NCBI GenBank assembly: GCA_029974875.1
Contig: JARKQP010000712.1
Span: 1-6,158, forward strand
Length of the DNA stretch: 6,158 nt
Source: Mobilitalea sp.
GTDB lineage: Bacteria > Bacillota_A > Clostridia > Lachnospirales > Lachnospiraceae
Direction: 5' to 3'
Below are positions 1 through 5,816 of the stretch, in pieces. Position numbers and translations under genes: made by a program. Positions within the stretch are counted from its first letter, which is position 1, and every line of letters begins with the position of its first letter. The notes below the pieces were generated by a model, which searched no databases, was not told where the DNA came from, and worked only from the letters and a program-made list of their open reading frames with translations.

Positions 1-2
1 TA

Positions 3-299
3 CCGAAAAAAACGAAAACCTGGAATCTGTTCCGTGAGGGGCATGAGGAGAGGGGCGAGCAGGAGATAAGGCAGATCACGGATACAAAAATGGAAGAGAA
101 TACGCCCCAGGAGCTTGCAGCATTCCGGTTTTTAATTGTAAGAATGGTCTGCGCCGTGGTATTATTCCTGTCCGTCTTTGTTTTTGATAAGTTGGAGTTA
201 AATGTCGGAAACCTGACAAATGAAAAGGTACAGGAATACATAACTAAGAACGATGTAATGGAGAATATCGAAAATTATATTGTTACCTGGCTCAAATAA
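3..299 (+). CDS. C-terminal part of an unrecognised one-TM membrane protein (5' end outside window)
   Basis: The reading frame is open from the window edge to the TAA at 297-299, giving 98 visible codons, so the gene very probably starts upstream. An in-frame ATG at 90 exists but has no convincing Shine-Dalgarno, so I do not take it as the start. The first 40 or so visible residues are highly charged (Lys, Arg, Glu) and look cytoplasmic. They are followed by one hydrophobic segment (IVRMVCAVVLFLSVFVF, about 17 residues) and a polar tail of about 40 residues with NLTNEKVQEYI and a C-terminal ENYIVTWLK. This suggests a bitopic protein with a short tail outside the membrane, by the positive-inside rule. 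I do not recognise the family and assign no function. It lies upstream of, and on the same strand as, the radical-SAM gene, but 600 bp of noncoding DNA separates them, so they are probably not simply co-transcribed. Confidence 0.7.
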   Translation, partial: PKKTKTWNLFREGHEERGEQEIRQITDTKMEENTPQELAAFRFLIVRMVCAVVLFLSVFVFDKLELNVGNLTNEKVQEYITKNDVMENIENYIVTWLK

Positions 300-330
300 G
301 GCTAGATTGATAATGTAGTATAATATAGAT

Positions 331-627
331 AGTGAGAGTCTGTTTAACATTGTTTATTATGGTAAAGAGTTCCTTTAACATGGTTATTATGGTAAGGGAT
401 CTTTTAACATGGTTATTATGGCAAGGGATCCTTTAACACGGTTATTATGGTAAGGGATCCTTTAACATTGTTTATTACGGAAGGGATCCTTTAACATTAT
501 TTATTACGGTAAGGATTCCTTTAACATGGTTTATTATAGTAAGAGTCTCTTTAACTTTGTCTATTATAATAAGTTTTCTTTTAGCTTCATTTATTATAGT
601 AAGAATTCCTGTGACTTTGTTCGTTGT
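331..627. repeat. Tandem array of ten 29-30 bp repeats
   Basis: Ten head-to-tail units can be laid out without spacers: 331-360, 361-390, 391-419, 420-448, 449-478, 479-507, 508-537, 538-567, 568-597 and 598-627. Seven are 30 bp and three are 29 bp. The typical unit begins GGTAAGGGATCC, continues TTTAACAT and ends TTTATTAT. Units 2-7 are the most alike. Unit 1 and units 8-10 drift progressively, as expected for an array that expands in the middle and decays at its ends. The 29-bp units and in-frame stops rule out a conserved repeat protein. There are no unique spacers, so it is not CRISPR. Most units carry the near-palindrome TAAGGGATCCTTTA. It could be a variable-number minisatellite, a cluster of protein-binding sites or transcribed hairpins. 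Confidence 0.9.
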
Positions 628-652
628 AATTTTAAAGCATATCAGTTATAAT
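624..652 (+). promoter_or_regulatory. Sigma-A-type promoter for the leader RNA upstream of the radical-SAM gene
   Basis: A TTGTAA -35 box (624-629) is separated by exactly 17 bp from a perfect TATAAT -10 box (647-652). Transcription would start near 659. The -35 overlaps the end of the last tandem repeat, so the array sits where activator or UP-type elements would lie. This is the best promoter candidate in the 600-bp gap and would drive the hairpin-rich region and, by readthrough, the genes from 899 onward. Confidence 0.65.
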
Positions 653-658
653 ATCGGA

Positions 659-838
659 TAGAAATACGGTATGATGCTTAGGGCGTACCCGGAAACCATG
701 CACTGTTCCGGATTTTTAGATACACCTAAGTCGGCATCCTGGAGGTAGTGTGAAATACAAAGCATTTCACATCCGGCATTGAGTGGCCTTGTGGCCAAAT
801 GTCCGTTAGGTTGAAAAAAGAACATTTTCAACCTTTTT
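659..838 (+). ncRNA. Candidate structured RNA or attenuating leader, about 180 nt
   Basis: The stretch runs from a good promoter to an intrinsic terminator and is dense in inverted repeats. Visible stems are 668-673/684-689 (GGTATG/CGTACC), 689-694/706-711 (CCGGAA/TTCCGG), 748-756/764-772 (GTGTGAAAT/ATTTCACAT, one G-U), a compound stem 774-780/798-805 enclosing TGGCC-TTGT-GGCCA (784-797), and the terminator at 808-834. The first loop contains CTTAGG (677-682), which matches CCTAAG at 725-730 and could form a pseudoknot. CCGGAT (708-713) can pair instead with ATCCGG (771-776), which would break two of the stems above, as in a two-state switch. I do not recognise the motifs of any known riboswitch, T-box or 6S RNA. 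It could be a free small RNA or a leader controlling the radical-SAM operon. The fold was drawn by eye. Confidence 0.5.
808..838 (+). terminator. Intrinsic terminator upstream of the radical-SAM gene
   Basis: A perfect 10-bp stem, AGGTTGAAAA (808-817) with TTTTCAACCT (825-834), closes a 7-nt loop and runs into TTTTTATT. The stem is AT-rich but long and uninterrupted. It lies 60 bp before the start codon of the next gene, with no obvious promoter between. It is therefore either the end of an independent small RNA or a readthrough/attenuation point. Confidence 0.8.
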
Positions 839-843
839 ATTCA

Positions 844-869
844 GGCCTATTCAATTTTTTTGAAAGGCC
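844..869 (+). promoter_or_regulatory. Second hairpin between terminator and ribosome binding site
   Basis: GGCCT (844-848) pairs with AGGCC (865-869), and TTCAA (850-854) pairs with TTGAA (860-864), around a T-only loop with one bulged A (849). It starts ten bases after the terminator stem. No T-tract follows it, so it is unlikely to terminate on this strand. It may shield the mRNA 5' region, help the terminator, or be the 5' end left after RNA processing. Confidence 0.5.
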
Positions 870-898
870 ATTAAAAAATTAAAAGGCACGGGGGTAAA

Positions 899-2803
899 AT
901 GAGAAAACTGGCACTATCTGATGAAATATTATTAACTGTTGAAAAGCCCGCCAGATATATTGGCGGTGAAGTAAATATGCAGGTGAAAGACCCGGCAAAG
1001 ATGGATATACGTTTTTGTATGTGTTTCCCGGATGTGTATGAGATCGGTATGTCACATCTGGGCATTCAGATTTTATACGATATCATCAACCGGAGGGAAG
1101 ATACCTATTGTGAGAGGGTGTATTCGCCCTGGGTTGATATGGACAAGCTGATGAGGGAAAAAAATATCCCCCTGTTTGCCCTGGAAAGCCAGGATCCCAT
1201 CAAGGATTTTGATTTCCTTGGAATTACCTTGCAGTATGAAATGTGTTATACAAATATATTACAGGTGTTGGAATTATCCCAGATCCCGATTTATGCGAAG
1301 GATCGTACTGAGGCAGATCCGATTGTAATTGGCGGGGGACCCTGTAGCTATAACCCGGAGCCTATTGCGGATTTCTTTGATTTCTTCTATATCGGGGAAG
1401 GGGAGACGGCTTATGACCAGCTCTTAGACACCTACAAGGAATGTAAAAATGCGGGAAAATCCAGAAAAGAATATTTAGAAATGGTGGCACAGATTGAAGG
1501 GATGTATGTGCCTGCTTTTTATGATGTGGCATATAAGGAAGACTGGACAATAGAAAGCTATACACCAAACAACCCCTATGCCCCTGGGAAGGTAATGAAA
1601 CAGGTGGAAATGAATTTAAGCGAGGCTTTTTATCCCACCCGCCCGATCATTCCCTTTATCAAGGCAATACAGGACCGTGTCGTATTGGAGATCCAACGCG
1701 GTTGTATCCGTGGCTGCCGCTTCTGCCAGGCAGGTATGATTTACCGGCCCACCAGGGAGCGGGAGCTGGAATATTTAAAAAAATGTGCCTATGAGATGCT
1801 CCAGTCCACGGGACATGAGGAGATCTCCTTGAGCTCCTTAAGCTCCAGTGATTATTCCCAGCTTCAGGAATTGGTTTATTTCTTAATTGATGAGTTCGGC
1901 TCCAAAGGAGTAAATATTTCATTACCTTCCCTGCGGATTGATGCTTTTGCCCTTGATGTTATGAGCAAGGTCCAGGATATCCGTAAGAGCAGTCTGACCT
2001 TCGCGCCGGAGGCCGGTACCCAGAGGCTCCGTGACGTCATCAACAAGGGATTGACGGAGGAGATGATTCTTGGAGGGGCAATGAAGGCCTTTAGCAGCGG
2101 CTGGAATCAGGTGAAGCTCTATTTTATGCTTGGGCTGCCCACAGAGACGGATGAGGATATTGAAGGCATTGCCATTTTATCCGACCGGATTGCCAGGGAG
2201 TATTATACAATTCCGAAGGAGGAAAGAAATGGGAAGGTAAGCGTTAACCCCAGCACCTCCTTCTTTGTCCCAAAGCCCTTTACCCCGTTCCAGTGGTGTA
2301 AGATGGAGACAGGGGAAGGCTTTATTAGGAAGGCTCATTTCCTTCGGGACAAGATGAACGGGCAGCTAAACCGGAAAAGCATTAAATACCGTTGGCATGA
2401 AGCTAAGCTGACAGAGCTGGAGGGTGTTCTGGCCAGAGGTGACCGTAAGGTCAGCAAGGTAATCTATGATGCCTATAAGGCGGGCTGCCTCTATGATTCC
2501 TGGAGTGAGTTTTTCTATTATGACAGATGGGTGAAAGCATTTGAGGAGAATGGCCTGTCTATCGAATTCTACAACTGTAGGGAGCGTTCTGAGGATGAAG
2601 TATTTCCTTGGGATTTCATTGATACCGGCGTAACAAAGGAATTCCTGCTGCGGGAATATAAGAGGGCAAAGGGTGAGAGGGTGACGCCCAATTGCAGACA
2701 AGCCTGTGTGAACTGCGGTGTGAAGCATTTTGGCGGCGGAGTATGCTATGAAAAGGATATTGAGGAACCTAAGGAGGCGGATACAGATGAAGGCAAGAAT
2801 TAA
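899..2803 (+). CDS. TIGR03960-type B12-binding-domain/radical SAM protein
   Basis: This 634-residue protein matches what I know of the TIGR03960 family of radical SAM proteins, whose substrate is not established. The N-terminal region (about 20-180) resembles a cobalamin-binding-like Rossmann domain, with FPDVYEIGMSHLG and VIGGGPCSYNPEPIADF. The radical SAM core follows. Its CX3CX2C cluster motif is C269-C273-C276 (RGCIRGCRFCQAG), which binds the 4Fe-4S cluster that cleaves S-adenosylmethionine. A second Cys group lies near the C-terminus (C599, C603, C606, C616) and could hold another cluster or a metal. The start is ATG 899, four bases after GGGGG (890-894), and the N-terminus MRKLALSDEILLTVEKPARYIG is family-like. 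The gene overlaps the next by 17 bp. In many bacteria the two are one fused protein, so they probably act together. Its RNA leader suggests attenuation control. Confidence 0.9.
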   Translation: MRKLALSDEILLTVEKPARYIGGEVNMQVKDPAKMDIRFCMCFPDVYEIGMSHLGIQILYDIINRREDTYCERVYSPWVDMDKLMREKNIPLFALESQDPIKDFDFLGITLQYEMCYTNILQVLELSQIPIYAKDRTEADPIVIGGGPCSYNPEPIADFFDFFYIGEGETAYDQLLDTYKECKNAGKSRKEYLEMVAQIEGMYVPAFYDVAYKEDWTIESYTPNNPYAPGKVMKQVEMNLSEAFYPTRPIIPFIKAIQDRVVLEIQRGCIRGCRFCQAGMIYRPTRERELEYLKKCAYEMLQSTGHEEISLSSLSSSDYSQLQELVYFLIDEFGSKGVNISLPSLRIDAFALDVMSKVQDIRKSSLTFAPEAGTQRLRDVINKGLTEEMILGGAMKAFSSGWNQVKLYFMLGLPTETDEDIEGIAILSDRIAREYYTIPKEERNGKVSVNPSTSFFVPKPFTPFQWCKMETGEGFIRKAHFLRDKMNGQLNRKSIKYRWHEAKLTELEGVLARGDRKVSKVIYDAYKAGCLYDSWSEFFYYDRWVKAFEENGLSIEFYNCRERSEDEVFPWDFIDTGVTKEFLLREYKRAKGERVTPNCRQACVNCGVKHFGGGVCYEKDIEEPKEADTDEGKN

Positions 2804-3635
2804 GTTTCAAAAATATGGTGCGATGAAATTCATCGGTCATCTGGATGTTATGAGGTATTTTCAGAAAGCCTTCCGGAGGGCAAATTTTGATAGCGAATAC
2901 TCCAAGGGCTTTAGTCCCCATCAGATTATGTCCTTTGCATCACCGCTGGGCGTTGGCCTGACCTCGGATGCGGAGTATCTGGATGTTTCCTTATTATCCA
3001 GCGATGAACCATCTACAATGGTAGAGCGGCTAAATGCCGTGCTTACGGAGGGGTTCCGCATTGTGGAATTCCATCCTTTGCTGGAGGCGGAATTTAATAC
3101 AAAGGTGGTTACGGCTATGTCATTGGTAGCCTCCGCAGATTATTTGGTTTCCTTAAAGGATGGGTATCAGGTAAGCGGATCCATCCGTACCCAGGAGGAT
3201 TTCAAGAAGGCTTTTCAAAGCTTTTTTGACAAGCCGGAGATTGTCATCGGTAAAAAGACAAAGAAGTCCGAGAAGGAAGTCGATATTAAGCCGATGGTGA
3301 CTTTGCTTGCTTTTGATGAAAAGGAATATCAGGAAAAATTAAAAGCAACGCTTTTATATCCGGGAAATCCTGAGGATACTACCAATAAGCCCCAAAGTGT
3401 CGCGGATGTATATGAAAATGGCATCAGGCTCTATATGCAGATCGACACGGGGAGCAGTGCAAACCTGAAGCCGGAATTGGTGATGGAGGCATTTTATGAG
3501 GAGCAGGCAGCTTCCATGGGGTCTGATTTAGGAGCTTCCTTTGAGAAATTTGCGTGGCAGGTACACCGGCTGGAGACCTATACGAGGGATCCGGGGACAG
3601 GAAAGCTGGCAAACTTAAACCAGGTATTGCGGTAA
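2787..3635 (+). CDS. TIGR03936/DUF2344 radical SAM-associated protein
   Basis: The protein has 282 residues. Its N-terminus (MKARIKFQKYGAMKFIGHLD, then FRRANFDSEYSKGFSPHQ and SFASPLGVGLTSDAEYLDV) is characteristic of the DUF2344 family found fused to, or directly after, TIGR03960 radical SAM proteins. Its biochemical role is unknown. It carries no radical SAM cysteine motif, so it probably serves as a partner or substrate-presenting domain. I chose ATG 2787 because AAGGAGG (2771-2777) lies nine bases upstream and the family begins here. A longer frame from 2730 lies inside the preceding gene and lacks family similarity. The start overlaps the upstream stop by 17 bp, indicating translational coupling. 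The last 80 or so residues are less conserved to my eye. Confidence 0.88.
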   Translation: MKARIKFQKYGAMKFIGHLDVMRYFQKAFRRANFDSEYSKGFSPHQIMSFASPLGVGLTSDAEYLDVSLLSSDEPSTMVERLNAVLTEGFRIVEFHPLLEAEFNTKVVTAMSLVASADYLVSLKDGYQVSGSIRTQEDFKKAFQSFFDKPEIVIGKKTKKSEKEVDIKPMVTLLAFDEKEYQEKLKATLLYPGNPEDTTNKPQSVADVYENGIRLYMQIDTGSSANLKPELVMEAFYEEQAASMGSDLGASFEKFAWQVHRLETYTRDPGTGKLANLNQVLR

Positions 3636-3638
3636 TGT

Positions 3639-3650
3639 TACAAATTTGTA
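3639..3650. other. 12-bp perfect palindrome before the RNase G gene
   Basis: TACAAATTTGTA reads identically on both strands and begins four bases after the TAA of the preceding gene, 38 bp before the RNase G start. It has no loop or T-tract and is not a terminator. It could be a small operator or chance. Confidence 0.35.
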
Positions 3651-3687
3651 GGCTCTAAATAGAGGTAGATTGGAGGAAGAGGGAAGA

Positions 3688-4926
3688 ATGGAGAATAAAT
3701 TAGTTATAACGAAAAAAGATAACGTAATTATTTCTGCGTTCTTTGAAGCCCAGGATATGGTTCAGGTTTCCTTGAATGCATCGGAGGAAAAAGGAATCCT
3801 TGGCAATATTTATCTGGGTAAGGTAAAAAACATTGTTAAAAATATAAATGCGGCTTTTATTGAGATTGAAGACGGCAGGATGTGCTATTACTCCCTGGGA
3901 GAAAACCCTTATCCGATTATGGCAGGTGGCGGAGAGTATAATGAAAAGGAAGCAGCCCTAAATGAAGTTAAGCTTAAAATGGGAGATGAACTGATTGTCC
4001 AGGTAGTAAAGGAGGAGATTAAGACAAAGGCGCCTGTAGTTAGTGCCAACCTTAATTTCACAGGAAAATATGCGGCTTTAGCTTATGGAAAGCCTGCGGC
4101 CTGTGTTTCTGCAAAAATTACGGAAGAAAAGGAACGCAAGCGCCTGAGGGAAATAGCGAAGCAGCACCTCCATAAGGAATACGGTTTTATTATCCGGACC
4201 AATGCAGCCTACGTACCGGAAGAGCTGCTGGCTGCTGAAATTAAGAATCTGATTGCTTCCTATGAAAATATCCGGCGTTATGGAGTTCATAAAAATCGTT
4301 TTTCCCTGCTATACCAGACCCCTCCGAATTATATCTGCGATATCCGTGACAGCTATACGGAGAAGGTGGATGAATTTGTAACGGATGATGAAGACCTCTT
4401 TGGGCATATCAAGGGTTTCCTTGAGGCCTATCAGCCGGAGGATCTGGGGAAACTCCGGTTGTACCGGGATGATTTGCTGAGCCTGTCCAGCCTTTATGGG
4501 ATTAATGATAAGCTAAACGATGCCATACGCCCAATGGTATGGCTAAAATCAGGAGGTTCTTTAGTTATCCAGCCAACGGAAGCCTTGGCGGTAATCGATG
4601 TGAATACGGGTAAGGCGGTAGCAGGCAAGAAAAAGGTCCAGGAAACCTTCCTGAAGATTAACAGGGAGGCGGCCAAGGAGATCGCAAAGCAGATACGGCT
4701 CCGTAATCTGTCCGGAATTATTATCATAGACTTTATAGACCTTGAATTAAAGAAGGATCAGGATTTGCTGATGGCTGAATTGGAAGAGTATTTTAAGAAG
4801 GATCCGGTTAAGACTACCTTGGTGGATATGACAGCCCTTGGCCTGGTAGAGGTGACCCGGAAAAAAGTGAGGAAGCCTCTGCACGAACAGTTGGAAGAGC
4901 TTAAGAGGAAGCATCCGAATGAATAA
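3688..4926 (+). CDS. rng: Ribonuclease E/G family endoribonuclease, short form
   Basis: This 412-residue protein belongs to the RNase E/G family of Mg-dependent endoribonucleases, which cleave single-stranded RNA in rRNA maturation and mRNA decay. An S1-like RNA-binding segment lies at about residues 30-130 (GILGNIYLGKVKNIVKNINA). The catalytic region shows the two metal-binding acidic motifs: VIDVNTGKAV with Asp304 and IIIIDFIDLE with Asp348, plus Asp351. These align with Asp303 and Asp346 of E. coli RNase E. The chain ends with LGLVEVTRKKVRKPLHEQL and a short charged tail. It therefore lacks the CPxCxG zinc-link that mediates dimer-of-dimers assembly in E. coli RNase E. ATG 3688 is preferred, with GGAGG (3672-3676) 11 bases upstream. 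A TTG at 3670 would add six residues but has poorer context. It follows the radical-SAM pair on the same strand, 52 bp downstream. Confidence 0.93.
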   Translation: MENKLVITKKDNVIISAFFEAQDMVQVSLNASEEKGILGNIYLGKVKNIVKNINAAFIEIEDGRMCYYSLGENPYPIMAGGGEYNEKEAALNEVKLKMGDELIVQVVKEEIKTKAPVVSANLNFTGKYAALAYGKPAACVSAKITEEKERKRLREIAKQHLHKEYGFIIRTNAAYVPEELLAAEIKNLIASYENIRRYGVHKNRFSLLYQTPPNYICDIRDSYTEKVDEFVTDDEDLFGHIKGFLEAYQPEDLGKLRLYRDDLLSLSSLYGINDKLNDAIRPMVWLKSGGSLVIQPTEALAVIDVNTGKAVAGKKKVQETFLKINREAAKEIAKQIRLRNLSGIIIIDFIDLELKKDQDLLMAELEEYFKKDPVKTTLVDMTALGLVEVTRKKVRKPLHEQLEELKRKHPNE

Positions 4927-4987
4927 TAAATGGGATGGAAGCCGGAGGGAGTTTAGTTAAAAGGGAAAGGATTTAAAAGAACGGATT

Positions 4988-5458
4988 ATGAACAAGACAA
5001 ATGTGATGCGGCTGCTTGAACAGGCTGGTATCCCCTATAAAGCAATTGAATATGAAGTGGATGAAAATAACCTGGGCGGAGAACATGTGGCGGAACTGAT
5101 CCATATGCCTCCGGAGCAGGTATTTAAGACCTTAGTGGCAAAAGGGGAAAAGAAGGGCTATGTTGTCTTCTGCATTCCGGTAAATATGGAATTGGATTTG
5201 AAAAAAGCGGCTTCAATCATAGGAGATAAGAAAATTGAGATGCTCCATGTAAAGGAGCTGTTGGGAACGACTGGATATATCCGTGGCGGATGTTCTCCTA
5301 TCGGTATGAAGAAGAAATTCCCTACCTATTTTGATGAAACAGCCATTCTATATGAAGAGATAGCAGTCAGCGCCGGAGTAAGAGGATGCCAGCTATGCAT
5401 ACCGGGAGACAAGCTCATAGAATATGTGGGTGCCTTGCTATGTGATTTAACAGCTTAA
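4988..5458 (+). CDS. ybaK: YbaK/EbsC-type Cys-tRNA(Pro) deacylase
   Basis: This 156-residue protein is a full-length member of the YbaK family, which hydrolyses Cys wrongly attached to tRNA(Pro) by prolyl-tRNA synthetase, a cytoplasmic proofreading step acting in trans. Family marks are the N-terminal KTNVMRLLEQAGIPY, VFKTLVA with the conserved Lys47 (the family's key lysine), the ELDLKKAA segment, the glycine-rich RGGCSPIGMKKKFPTY (GGCSPIG at 100-106) and the late SAGVRGCQ. ATG 4988 matches the family start, but the ribosome binding site is weak. The nearest purine-rich stretch, AAAGGA, ends 16 bases upstream. The gene begins 61 bp after the RNase G stop and may be read through from that operon. 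I see no convincing terminator after it. Confidence 0.92.
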   Translation: MNKTNVMRLLEQAGIPYKAIEYEVDENNLGGEHVAELIHMPPEQVFKTLVAKGEKKGYVVFCIPVNMELDLKKAASIIGDKKIEMLHVKELLGTTGYIRGGCSPIGMKKKFPTYFDETAILYEEIAVSAGVRGCQLCIPGDKLIEYVGALLCDLTA

Positions 5459-5521
5459 CCGGCATATAAAAAGCTTATAATTCTGGTGGCTTGCTGCCCT
5501 GGCGTTATATGATGTAATTAT

Positions 5522-5560
5522 AGGGAATAAAAGGGTGGAAAAAGGGATATAAAGGGAAAA
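5522..5560. other. Helically phased A-tract/GGG region upstream of the toxin promoter
   Basis: GGG triplets start at 5523, 5533, 5544 and 5554, that is every 10-11 bp, alternating with runs of A (5528-5532, 5539-5543, 5551-5553, 5557-5560). This spacing is one helical turn and would be expected to curve the DNA. It ends six bases before the -35 box at 5566. Function as an UP-type element is inference. Confidence 0.4.
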
Positions 5561-5565
5561 TCATA

Positions 5566-5594
5566 TTGTGGAATGGGAACGGATATGTTATAAT
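5566..5594 (+). promoter_or_regulatory. Extended -10 promoter of the toxin gene
   Basis: The -35 TTGTGG (5566-5571) is followed by 17 bp and a perfect TATAAT (5589-5594) preceded by TGT, giving the extended -10 form TGnTATAAT. Predicted transcription start is near 5601, leaving a leader of about 58 nt before the toxin ATG. Confidence 0.75.
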
Positions 5595-5601
5595 TTTCCA
5601 T

Positions 5602-5626
5602 GAGCACCGTGTACAGGGTGGAAGCC
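5602..5626 (+). repeat. Shared 5'-end element, toxin-side copy
   Basis: This stretch is GAGCA, CCG, TGT, ACAG, then GGTGGAAGCC. It lies at the predicted 5' end of the toxin mRNA. An inverted copy at 5817-5842 matches at 21 of 26 aligned positions, including the last ten bases without mismatch. The copy lies at the start of the opposing antisense RNA. Confidence 0.75.
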
Positions 5627-5650
5627 TCCCATCTTACAGAAGAAGGGAGG
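5625..5650 (+). promoter_or_regulatory. Hairpin sequestering the toxin Shine-Dalgarno
   Basis: CCTCCC (5625-5630) pairs with the Shine-Dalgarno core GGGAGG (5645-5650). TCTT (5632-5635) pairs with AAGA (5640-5643) around the loop ACAG, with a single A-A mismatch. The ribosome binding site ends eight bases before ATG 5659 and is otherwise very strong. Hiding it is typical of type I toxin mRNAs, which hold translation back until the RNA is refolded or processed. Confidence 0.7.
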
Positions 5651-5658
5651 TGGAGCAG

Positions 5659-5754
5659 ATGGATACATACGAGACTTTAACTTTGTTAATGCTTTTCGGA
5701 ACGTTCCTAGTTGCTTTGCTTACCTATATTGATAGGAATAATAAGCGAAAGTAA
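5659..5754 (+). CDS. Holin-like small membrane toxin of a type I toxin-antitoxin pair
   Basis: The product has 31 residues: a short N-terminus MDTYETLT, one hydrophobic segment at about 6-24 (with LLMLFGTFLVALLTYI) and a basic tail DRNNKRK. This layout and the opening Tyr-Glu motif match the putative holin-like toxins related to TxpA and BsrG of Bacillus (Hol_Tox family), which insert into the cell membrane. ATG 5659 is chosen because GGGAGG (5645-5650) lies eight bases upstream. A longer open frame from 5566 would begin inside the promoter and is not credible. It has its own promoter, an RBS-blocking hairpin, and an opposing antisense RNA whose terminator abuts the stop codon. Toxicity is inferred from family and architecture. 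A small regulatory membrane peptide is the alternative. Confidence 0.8.
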   Translation: MDTYETLTLLMLFGTFLVALLTYIDRNNKRK

Positions 5755-5788
5755 AAAAATGCCTACCCTGTCAGCCAACAGGGTAGGC
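5754..5788 (-). terminator. Intrinsic terminator of the antisense RNA
   Basis: An 11-bp perfect stem, GCCTACCCTGT (5761-5771) with ACAGGGTAGGC (5778-5788), has a 6-nt loop. On the minus strand it is followed by ATTTTTTT (5760-5753). On the plus strand no T-run follows the stem, so it acts mainly for minus-strand transcripts. Confidence 0.85.
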
Positions 5789-5816
5789 GGTGTCCGTAAG
5801 GACATTTAACCCCTAG

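Noticed and set aside
307..324. TTGATA followed by TATAAT just before the repeat array, resembling a promoter
   Set aside because: The spacing is only 6 bp and no acceptable -35 lies 16-18 bp upstream of TATAAT. It could be a lone -10 but cannot be supported.
331..627. CRISPR array
   Set aside because: The units abut directly with no unique spacers, and there are no cas genes.
671..748. A 25-codon plus-strand open frame (ATG ATG CTT ... TAG) inside the candidate leader RNA, possibly a leader peptide
   Set aside because: No Shine-Dalgarno precedes it, there is no run of a single regulatory amino acid, and it overlaps several base-paired stems.
646..831. Minus-strand 61-residue open frame over the leader RNA
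   Set aside because: It has no ribosome binding site or recognisable domain, and it is the shadow of the hairpin-rich region, where inverted repeats keep both strands partly open.
2366..2728. 120-residue minus-strand open frame inside the radical-SAM gene
   Set aside because: It lies wholly within a well-supported conserved coding sequence in the opposite orientation and has no recognisable domain.
5459..5521. Terminator for ybaK (TATAA/TTATA around AAGCTT)
   Set aside because: The stem is short and AT-only, and no T-tract follows.
5566..5658. N-terminal extension of the toxin frame
   Set aside because: It would start within the -35 box and run through the -10, transcription start and RBS hairpin. 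The true start at 5659 has the proper Shine-Dalgarno.
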